Shown here piece after piece: positions 12,953 to 18,133 of a stretch of DNA of 18,133 nt (position 1 is the first letter of the stretch; each line of letters opens with the position of its first letter). A program made the translations under genes and the position numbers. This stretch comes from Spirochaetaceae bacterium. Lineage in GTDB: Bacteria; Spirochaetota; Spirochaetia; Treponematales; Breznakiellaceae. The DNA is taken from the NCBI GenBank assembly GCA_031269165.1, contig JAISZQ010000331.1, positions 1-18,133 of the forward strand, read 5' to 3'. The notes beneath the pieces were generated by a model that had not been told where the DNA came from, did not search any database, and was given only the letters and a program-made list of their open reading frames with translations.

Positions 12953-14545
12953 ATGAAAACAAAGTGGACAATGGTTTTGATGGCGGCGGCAATATTGGCC
13001 GTCGGTGGAACGGTGGGGCTCTTTGCCGGAGGCAAAAGCGATCAGTCGGCGGGTGGCGGTACGGCATCCGGCCCGGTAACCATCGAGTTGTGGTATGGGG
13101 CGGCGGTAACCGAAGCGGGACCGCCTCCCGCGGATTGGCCGGTGTTGCAACTTATCAAGGACAAGCTGAACATCGACTTGAGGCTGACGGCGCTTCCCTC
13201 AAACGAGTCTGATCAGGACGTGAAGATTCAGGCGGCGGGCGCGTCAAACAGTCTGCCCGATCTCTTCATGGTGCGGCGCCACCCGTGGCTTAACCTCATC
13301 AGGAATGGCCTTGTTGCGCCGGTTGACGATCTCTATCCGCTGATGCCAAACCGCACCAAGATTCAGTATGACGCGGACAGTCGCGCCCACTCGACGGTCA
13401 ACGGCAAGGCGTACGGCTTCGCGTCTCCCGGCGCGGTTGTCAGAAACGAAGGCGTACTGATCCGCAAGGACTGGCTTGACAAATTGGGCCTTGCCGTGCC
13501 GGTTACGACCGAGGACTTTATCAAGGTGATGCAGGCATTCACGAACAACGATCCTGACGGCAACGGGCGCAAAGATACCTACGGCTACGGCGCGTTTGTC
13601 GAGATTGACGCGATGTCCGAGGGGCTGGGCCGCCGCTTTGACCCGCTCATGGGCGCGTTCGGCGTCGCGGGGACGTGGAGTCTTGCCGCGCGCGATCCGG
13701 GGCTCAACGTGCGCAAGCCCGCCTACTACGAGGGTGTTTCCTACGTGAAGCGGATCATCGACGAGGGCCTTATCGACCCGAACTGGATGAGTTACGGCAA
13801 GGACGATTTCCGCGCCGCCTGGAAGCAGGGGCGTTTCGGGATCATGCGCGAACAGAACGCCGCCTATGCCGCCGAGTCGAACTACGCGCCCTTTGACAAG
13901 AATTTCCCGAATGGGCAATGGCTTGTCATCGACCCGCCCAAGGGTCCGAGCGGTCAGGCATCCTCCGGGGTGTACACGCAAGGATACCGGATCTACGCGG
14001 TCTCCCAAAAGGCGGCGCAAGCGGGCAAGGGTCAGGCGATCGCCCGCCTCCTCGAATGGATGTCTTCCGACGAGGGTTACTATCTCCTCGGCTGGGGCGA
14101 AAAGGGCGTGAACTATACGCTCGACGCAAACGGCGTTCCGGTGGTTGCGGGGCTCCCCGACGAGAGCAAGGCGTTCTCGAAGCCGGAAATGCAACCCAAC
14201 ACCCAGCTTCGCAACATGGTCTACTATAACGGCGAGATTGAGCTTCTGGCCCGGTATCCCACCTACAAGACGGCGGTTTCCGGCAAGACGATGAGCGCGC
14301 TCACCGTTCTGCGTGATATGCAGGCGCGGCCGTGGACACCGAACATCGGCGCGGACTCGCTTCCCGCTCCCAACGCAGACCTGAAGCGTTTCTATGAGCA
14401 GGGCGTTGTCGAGTTCCTCACCGGTAAGCGGACGCTGACCCAGCAGAATTGGACGGCTTGGGTCGCCGAATTTGATCGGCTTGGCGGTTTAGACTGGGAA
14501 AAGGCGGGCATCGCTACGGCGGAAACCCAGAACTATCTGAAATAG
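12953..14545 (+). CDS. Extracellular solute-binding protein of the oligosaccharide ABC transporter (LplA/YtcQ-like)
   Basis: This 530-residue binding protein is preceded by a strong GGAGG (12944-12948). The N-terminus is a signal peptide (MKTKWTMVLMAAAILAVGG, then TVGLFAGGKSD). There is no lipobox cysteine, so cleavage at an AxA-like LFA|GG site and a free periplasmic protein are expected. The mature part has the family 1 extracellular-binding pattern: WYGAAVTEAG, ASNSLPDLFMVRR, an aspartate-rich NNDPDGNGRKDTYG calcium-type loop, and YEGVSYVKRIIDEGLIDPNW. It would deliver oligosaccharides to the permeases encoded upstream. The roughly 390-bp tandem-repeat gap suggests separate or attenuated expression. 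Confidence 0.9.
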   Translation: MKTKWTMVLMAAAILAVGGTVGLFAGGKSDQSAGGGTASGPVTIELWYGAAVTEAGPPPADWPVLQLIKDKLNIDLRLTALPSNESDQDVKIQAAGASNSLPDLFMVRRHPWLNLIRNGLVAPVDDLYPLMPNRTKIQYDADSRAHSTVNGKAYGFASPGAVVRNEGVLIRKDWLDKLGLAVPVTTEDFIKVMQAFTNNDPDGNGRKDTYGYGAFVEIDAMSEGLGRRFDPLMGAFGVAGTWSLAARDPGLNVRKPAYYEGVSYVKRIIDEGLIDPNWMSYGKDDFRAAWKQGRFGIMREQNAAYAAESNYAPFDKNFPNGQWLVIDPPKGPSGQASSGVYTQGYRIYAVSQKAAQAGKGQAIARLLEWMSSDEGYYLLGWGEKGVNYTLDANGVPVVAGLPDESKAFSKPEMQPNTQLRNMVYYNGEIELLARYPTYKTAVSGKTMSALTVLRDMQARPWTPNIGADSLPAPNADLKRFYEQGVVEFLTGKRTLTQQNWTAWVAEFDRLGGLDWEKAGIATAETQNYLK

Positions 14546-14546
14546 G

Positions 14547-14566
14547 GCCCCGCGGGGGCTTTGCTT
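14547..14566 (+). terminator. Putative rho-independent terminator after the binding protein
   Basis: GCCCC, loop GCG, GGGGC followed by TTTGCTT lies two bases past the stop codon at 14545. The stem is short but all G/C. The T-tract is interrupted. Confidence 0.5.
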
Positions 14567-14722
14567 GGGCGCGGCGTACGAGGAAAGTGCAACGGCCCCC
14601 CTACGGGGGGAAGGAAGAAGCGGGGTCTCTTCCCCGAAGGGGAAGCCGCCTTTCGTCACGCCGCCCCTGCCTTGCCGCACGGCAGGGGATAACGTAGGCC
14701 CCGGAGATAGCCAAACCGTATA
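14567..14722. other. Hairpin-rich intergenic stretch
   Basis: The stretch holds three G/C hairpins: CCCCCC TAC GGGGGG (about 14597), CTTCCCC GA AGGGGAAG-like (about 14629) and CCCCTGCC...GGCAGGGG (about 14665-14689). No gene is visible. Confidence 0.5.
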
Positions 14723-15040
14723 AGAGCCTGTTCAAAAACCCTGCGGGACGCAAGCCTCCGCTGTGCTTCGGGGGCGGGGCATCCGTTAGGATGCCGGGCA
14801 TCTTTGATGCCTGCGGGGGTGGGCCTACAACCCTCAACGTCCTGTTTCGGGTTTCCGGCCGGGGCGCACTCGGTAATGCGTCCATCCGTGGACGCTGAGC
14901 AAACCCTGCGGTTTGCTTAAGGTACGCCCACAAAACCATGCACCGCATGGTTTTGTCCCCGCAGAGGGGGTAGCGGAGGGCGCAAGACCGGAGCGAGGGG
15001 GAAGGCGTTCCCCCTTTTGCTGAGATTTTGAACAGGTTCT
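14723..15040 (+). mobile_element. 318-bp MITE-like element with 15-bp terminal inverted repeats
   Basis: The left end AGAGCCTGTTCAAAA and right end TTTTGAACAGGTTCT are inverted repeats with one mismatch. The interior contains nested hairpins (around 14773-14818 and 14932-14960) and, near the right end, the GGGGGTAGCGGA and GGAGCGAGGGGG blocks also found inside the helicase and proS genes. There is no transposase gene. No obvious target-site duplication is seen. Partial copies lie at 16012-16112 and 17727-17900. It looks like a non-autonomous element moved by an unseen transposase. Confidence 0.7.
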
Positions 15041-15161
15041 GGGGACGGAATGTGATCTTAAACAGGGGCGGTTGTTCAAAGCAGGGGTTTCGGTATACTA
15101 TGCGCGTGAGGGCTTTTGACCGTTTGGGTGAACGGCGGCTCCCGTGATGGAGAGGAAGGGT

Positions 15162-15920
15162 ATGTGGCAACTTTTTAACGTAAACGACAGAGAGCCGTTC
15201 GATTGGTGTATCGGGGCGGCTCATGCGCGGATTGTTCGGGACGGGGCGCATTGGGAGGTGTGCTTTTCTTGCCCGCCGTCCAAGGATGTGCGCTATGACA
15301 TTATCGGCACGGGCGAAATGGTTTGTTTCAAGCCGTTTTTGCCTGCGAACCCGCTTATCGCGTTTTTGCCGCAAAAAACCGCTCTTGCGCCGGAGAGCGA
15401 GATCTGTTTTAAGACGGTGCTTCCGGCGGTATTAGAGATAGAAATCGGCCGGTATACCAAGTTGCCGCTCCAGCCGTTTCCCTTGAAAATGTCTTTTGAA
15501 GGCACGGACACCATCAACGGCGAACTGTGCGCGGTGTTGCCGGAAGTTCCTCAGTTGTTATACGCCGGGGAGATTGAGGATGGCCGGGCGGGGATGAGTC
15601 TTGCTGAGGCGGAGGCTGCCGGGCCGTCGTTGCTCATTTTCTCCGAGACGATAATACGGAACCGCTCGAAGCAGGTCTACGAGTTCGACCGGATCGTTAT
15701 CTATCCTGAAACCGTCAACATTTATGGAAAAAACGGCAACCTTGTCGCCGACCTCGTGATCATTGACTATGTTGACGGCGCATTTCATCTTCAGACACCC
15801 TCCGCCGCGCCGAAAGAGTACCAATTGTTGACGGCGGGGCAAAAGGACGGCGTAGGGGCCCGCATATTCCGTCAAAGCGCCGGGTTTTTCAAAGATATTA
15901 CTTCCATAAAGCTGACGTAA
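15162..15920 (+). CDS. Conserved hypothetical protein, DUF432-like
   Basis: The frame is open from a GTG at 15144, but the ATG at 15162 is preferred because GAGAGGAAGGG lies just before it and nothing like a ribosome site precedes the earlier starts. The product has 252 residues from that start, no signal peptide and no membrane span. The segment IGTGEMVCFKPFLPAN...LEIEIG and the following PLKMSFEGTDTINGELC resemble the DUF432 pattern known from archaea and some spirochetes, a beta-rich family of unknown function. It lies alone between a MITE-like element and repeats, downstream of the transporter, so its neighbours say little about its job. Confidence 0.55.
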   Translation: MWQLFNVNDREPFDWCIGAAHARIVRDGAHWEVCFSCPPSKDVRYDIIGTGEMVCFKPFLPANPLIAFLPQKTALAPESEICFKTVLPAVLEIEIGRYTKLPLQPFPLKMSFEGTDTINGELCAVLPEVPQLLYAGEIEDGRAGMSLAEAEAAGPSLLIFSETIIRNRSKQVYEFDRIVIYPETVNIYGKNGNLVADLVIIDYVDGAFHLQTPSAAPKEYQLLTAGQKDGVGARIFRQSAGFFKDITSIKLT

Positions 15921-16011
15921 CGCTGACGCGGCGGAAAATAGGAAACAGGCGGCGGTCAGGCTCCCGCGAAGCCCCCAACCACGGTGACGGCTGAATCGTT
16001 ACCTATGCCTA

Positions 16012-16112
16012 AGAGCCTGTTCAATAACCCCGCAGGATGTCCGCCTCCGCTGTGATTCGGGGGCGTTGCGGGGGGCTCCCTACAGCCCTCAGCGTCCTAC
16101 TTCGGACTTATA
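16012..16112 (+). repeat. Partial copy of the AGAGCCTGTTCAAA element (left end)
   Basis: The segment begins AGAGCCTGTTCAA and follows the left part of the 14723 element (CCGCTGTG.TTCGGGGGCG, then ACAGCCCTCAGCGTCCT). It lacks the nested GGATGCC/GGCATC hairpins and the whole right half. It shows how modules inside this family come and go. Confidence 0.7.
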
Positions 16113-16124
16113 AGAGGTGGGGGT

Positions 16125-16215
16125 GTCATTGCGAGAAGGCGGCATTTGCCGACGACGAAGCAATCCAGTCGAGGAAGGCCCACGCCCTGGATTGCTTCGC
16201 TTCGCTCGCAATGAC
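16125..16215. repeat. Palindromic intergenic repeat (GTCATTGCGA family)
   Basis: The left arm GTCATTGCGAGAAG through GAAGCAATCCAG pairs with CTGGATTGCTTC through CTCGCAATGAC. The left arm holds a nested mini-palindrome, CGGCATTTGCCG, in the place occupied by other nested hairpins in the sister copies. Confidence 0.8.
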
Positions 16216-16270
16216 GGGCGGATTAAATCCGTGAAAATTCACGTCAATCTGCGGTTCCTTTGGTTTCCAT

Positions 16271-16306
16271 TCTTATATTCCATTTCTTAAGTTGTTGACA
16301 GTGGAA
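16271..16306 (+). repeat. TTAAGTTGTTGACAGTGGAA repeat at the GH105 3' end
   Basis: The 20-mer at 16287-16306 recurs perfectly inverted at 17519-17538, with one change at 17709-17728, and with small changes at 17900-17919. The upstream part (CTTATATTCCATTT) is shared only with 17692-17708. Read on the minus strand, it supplies the GH105 C-terminus and stop codon. Confidence 0.85.
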
Positions 16307-17475
16307 TGAGCATCCCGCTTGTTATCAGCCTCCCGCTCAATTCCGGCGAGAATGAACGGTCCCACCCCTTTGAAGTCGTCGGTGGCGACAGGCTCGCCCA
16401 CATAGTAATCGTAACTGCCGTCCCGGTAGGGGGTTCCGCCGAGGCCCGCCACGGCGCAAATATCGGTCAAGTGGAGATCGCCCCCCGCATCGTCCCGCAC
16501 TTTGAGCCGCAAGAGCCCATCCCAAGCGCGGACGGCGGCTTCCCGCAACGCGGGCTCGGCATCTTTCTCGGCGAGACCGTTGTTGAGCACCTTGTAAAAA
16601 AAGTAACAGAACATCGCCGAGGCCGAGGATTCAAGGTAATTTTTCTCGCGGCCGCCCTGGTCAAGCACTTGGTACCAGAGACCGCTCTCCGCATCCTGCA
16701 CCGCCAGAATCGGCCCGACAAGCGAGCGGGCGATTGCCGTCAAGGGGGCGCGGGCATCCACGTCCGCGTGCGGGATGATGTCAAGCGTATCAACGAGGGC
16801 CATGCAGTACCAACCCAGCGCCCGTCCCCAGAAATGGGGCGAACAACCCGTTTCAGGGTCTGCCCAGCACTGTTCCCGCGATTCGTCCCACGCATGATAG
16901 AGAAGGCCGGTCTTCGGGTCCCGCGCCTTTTCCGCCATCAGCGTAAACTGGCGCACCACATCGGCATACACGCTTCCGTTCGCCCCATCACCGCCGCCGA
17001 ATTCGCGGATATACCGGGCGTTGAACGGCTCGGCCATGTACACGCCGTCCAGCCACATCTGATAAGGATAAATCTTCTTGTGCCAAAAGCCGCCTGAGCG
17101 CGTCCGGGGCTGCCGCTCCATCTGCCCGTGCAAGGTCTCGATGGCAACGCGATACCGCCGGTTTCCCGTCTCACGCCAGAGATCGAACAGCGCCTTCCCC
17201 GCATTGATCTGGTCGAGGTTGAATTCATCGGCACGGTAGCCCTGAATGCGCCCCTTCCCGTCAATCTTCGTGTCATACATGAGCGTCACCCACGCGCCGT
17301 ATGCGCTGCCGTACGCGTTTTCCTCCCCATTGAGCACCGCCTTTCCCACCGCCCACACCGACTGGAGCATCAGCCCATGCTCATAGTGCCACCGCACCTT
17401 ATCAGGCGGATAACGCTTCATCACCGAAAGCGCCATGCGCTCAAACGCAGGTCTTGTTGTATCTATCGTTTCCAT
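16273..17475 (-). CDS. Glycoside hydrolase family 105, unsaturated rhamnogalacturonyl hydrolase (YteR-like)
   Basis: This 400-residue enzyme would remove the unsaturated galacturonyl residue from rhamnogalacturonan oligosaccharides made by pectin lyases. There is no signal peptide, so it acts in the cytoplasm on imported sugars. GH105 hallmarks are visible: EFNLDQINAGKAL with Asp88 and YPYQMWLDGVYMAEPF with Asp143. These positions coincide with the key aspartates of Bacillus YteR. HFWGRALGWYCMAL and SYDYYVGEPVATDDFKGVGP are also visible. The ATG at 17475 is preferred to a TTG at 17484; GGGAG lies just upstream, although close. The last ten codons (STVNNLRNGI) are read from a dispersed repeat at 16271-16306. 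It pairs functionally with the transporter at 10701-14545. Confidence 0.92.
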   Translation of the reverse strand: METIDTTRPAFERMALSVMKRYPPDKVRWHYEHGLMLQSVWAVGKAVLNGEENAYGSAYGAWVTLMYDTKIDGKGRIQGYRADEFNLDQINAGKALFDLWRETGNRRYRVAIETLHGQMERQPRTRSGGFWHKKIYPYQMWLDGVYMAEPFNARYIREFGGGDGANGSVYADVVRQFTLMAEKARDPKTGLLYHAWDESREQCWADPETGCSPHFWGRALGWYCMALVDTLDIIPHADVDARAPLTAIARSLVGPILAVQDAESGLWYQVLDQGGREKNYLESSASAMFCYFFYKVLNNGLAEKDAEPALREAAVRAWDGLLRLKVRDDAGGDLHLTDICAVAGLGGTPYRDGSYDYYVGEPVATDDFKGVGPFILAGIEREADNKRDAHSTVNNLRNGI

Positions 17476-17518
17476 AACTCCCAAACATAAAAAGGGGGAA
17501 TCGGCAATTTGCCGCGCC

Positions 17519-17538
17519 TTCCACTGTCAACAACTTAA
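17519..17538 (-). repeat. Inverted copy of the TTGTTGACA repeat upstream of GH105
   Basis: TTCCACTGTCAACAACTTAA is the exact reverse complement of 16287-16306, so the GH105 gene lies between perfect 20-bp inverted repeats. On the minus strand it places TTGACA upstream of the gene, but no -10 box is seen 16-18 bases further on. Confidence 0.85.
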
Positions 17539-17546
17539 GAATTTTG

Positions 17547-17656
17547 GTCCGCGAATGGCGCGAATAAGCGCCATATATGGCGTTACGAATGATACATACC
17601 CATCAGCGCGTATTCGCAACGCCATGTATGGCGCACATTCGCGTACATTCGCGGAC
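17547..17656. repeat. 110-bp imperfect palindrome with nested AACGCCATATATGGCGTT cores
   Basis: The left arm, starting GTCCGCGAATGG and including CGCCATATATGGCGTTACG, is the reverse complement, with few changes, of the right arm ending CATTCGCGGAC. Each arm contains its own short palindrome. The right arm matches 256-313. No coding content is seen. Confidence 0.75.
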
Positions 17657-17691
17657 AAAAAAACTAAAAATCTGTGTAACCCGTTGACCAC

Positions 17692-17728
17692 TCTTATATT
17701 CCATTTGCTTAAGTTGTTGACAGGGGAA
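17692..17728 (+). repeat. Extended copy of the TTGTTGACA repeat
   Basis: CTTATATTCCATTTGC followed by TTAAGTTGTTGACAGGGGAA repeats 16271-16306 in the same orientation with a one-base insertion and one substitution. It directly abuts the truncated left side of the modular element at 17727. Confidence 0.8.
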
Positions 17729-17900
17729 CGCCTTCCCCCTCGCTACTGCCCGCTCTCCGGTCGATATGTCCGCACCTAAAGGCGCGTCCACACCTCCCTC
17801 CGTTTGGTCATCCGCTACCCCCTTCAACGGGGGCCAGCCCCCGTAACGCCCCCGAATCACTGCGGAGGAGGGCGTCCCGCAGGGTTTTTGAACAGGCTCT
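17727..17900 (-). mobile_element. Copy of the modular repeat element, reverse orientation
   Basis: Read on the minus strand it begins AGAGCCTGTTCAAAAACCC, has a GGGGGCGTTACGGGGGC...CCCCCG hairpin, GGGGGTAGCGGATGACC, the AAACGGAGGGAGGTG middle module, and GTAGCGAGGGGGAAGGCG. It thus links the termini of the 14723-15040 element to the modules found inside the helicase and proS. The far terminal repeat is missing, and TTAAGTTGTTGACA copies adjoin both edges (17709 and 17900). Confidence 0.75.
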
Positions 17901-17919
17901 TAAGTTGTTGACATCGGAA
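17900..17919 (+). repeat. Fourth copy of the TTGTTGACA repeat
   Basis: TTAAGTTGTTGACATCGGAA adjoins the terminal AACAGGCTCT of the element at 17727-17900. It is in direct orientation with 17709-17728. Confidence 0.7.
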
Positions 17920-17944
17920 CGGTCGTCATTGCCGAGCGGGCCGC

Positions 17945-18051
17945 GTCATTGCGAGCGGAGCGAAGCAATCCAGGGAGAAGGCCTTCCCCGTCTGGATTGC
18001 TTCGTCGTCGGCTTGGCTACCGAAGGTAGCACGCCGCCTCCTCGCAATGAC
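17945..18051. repeat. Palindromic intergenic repeat (GTCATTGCGA family)
   Basis: GTCATTGCGAGCGGAGCGAA with GCAATCCAG pairs with TCTGGATTGCTTCGTCG through CTCGCAATGAC. The right arm carries a nested GGCTACC GAA GGTAGC hairpin. The remaining bases to 18133 show no gene. Confidence 0.8.
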
Positions 18052-18133
18052 AAATCTACACCACACACGGCGCCACCCTGTCATAGGCGGGGTTGCCGAG
18101 AGAGGCAGAGCGGAGCGAAGGGAACCAGTGGTC

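Noticed and set aside
13244..14194. 316-residue minus-strand ORF opposite the binding protein
   Set aside because: It is antisense to a clear binding-protein gene and has biased composition with no recognisable motif.
14601..15374. 257-residue minus-strand ORF across the MITE-like element
   Set aside because: It reads through hairpin repeats and into the DUF432-like gene. It has no ribosome site or domain.
17519..17538. TTGACA in the repeat as the -35 box of the GH105 promoter
   Set aside because: No acceptable -10 hexamer occurs 16-18 bases downstream, and the same TTGACA occurs in copies that precede no gene.

Overview
The window reads as part of a GC-rich, gut-type anaerobe chromosome, most likely a Treponema-like spirochete. 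This is an inference. It rests on the LplA/B/C-type oligosaccharide transporter with an 'LFAGG' type signal-peptide end, the small antitoxin-like protein, a DUF432-like protein, and the dense, nested palindromic repeats between genes. No rRNA, tRNA or CRISPR array was seen.

Layout. Positions 1-445 hold only repeats. Positions 446-3073 encode a MrfA/YprA-type repair helicase (DEAH box, DUF1998-type C-terminus with a four-cysteine cluster). It is followed on the same strand by a small BrnT/BrnA-like toxin-antitoxin pair (3143-3639), then a decayed copy of the helicase 3' end (3655-3767). On the minus strand, a terminator and a 43-residue ORF follow prolyl-tRNA synthetase (proS, 4026-5951). Upstream of proS lies a large, AT-rich, single-chain restriction-modification enzyme (6085-9207) with a PD-(D/E)xK N-terminus, an adenine methyltransferase core and a type ISP-like specificity region. 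Next come an orphan N-terminal fragment of a related enzyme, a 110-bp second copy of the proS 5' end, a frameshifted IS3-family transposase and the tail of what looks like an IS110-type transposase.

From 10701 the window is a carbohydrate-uptake region: two CUT1 permeases, a 32/64-bp tandem repeat, an extracellular solute-binding protein, a 318-bp MITE-like element, a DUF432-like protein, and, on the minus strand, a GH105 unsaturated rhamnogalacturonyl hydrolase. Together these resemble the Bacillus YteP/YtcP/YtcQ plus YteR set, which imports and trims rhamnogalacturonan (pectin) oligosaccharides.

The most unusual signal is a modular, hairpin-rich repeat family. It occurs between genes (14723-15040, 16012-16112, 17727-17900) and also, in frame, inside two conserved genes: the helicase (902-984, read in sense) and proS (5076-5207, read antisense). 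It has the hallmarks of a protein-coding palindromic element like those known from Rickettsia. A second unusual pattern is that two defence-type cassettes (the toxin-antitoxin pair and the restriction-modification gene) are each bracketed by a housekeeping gene end and a partial duplicate of that same end.
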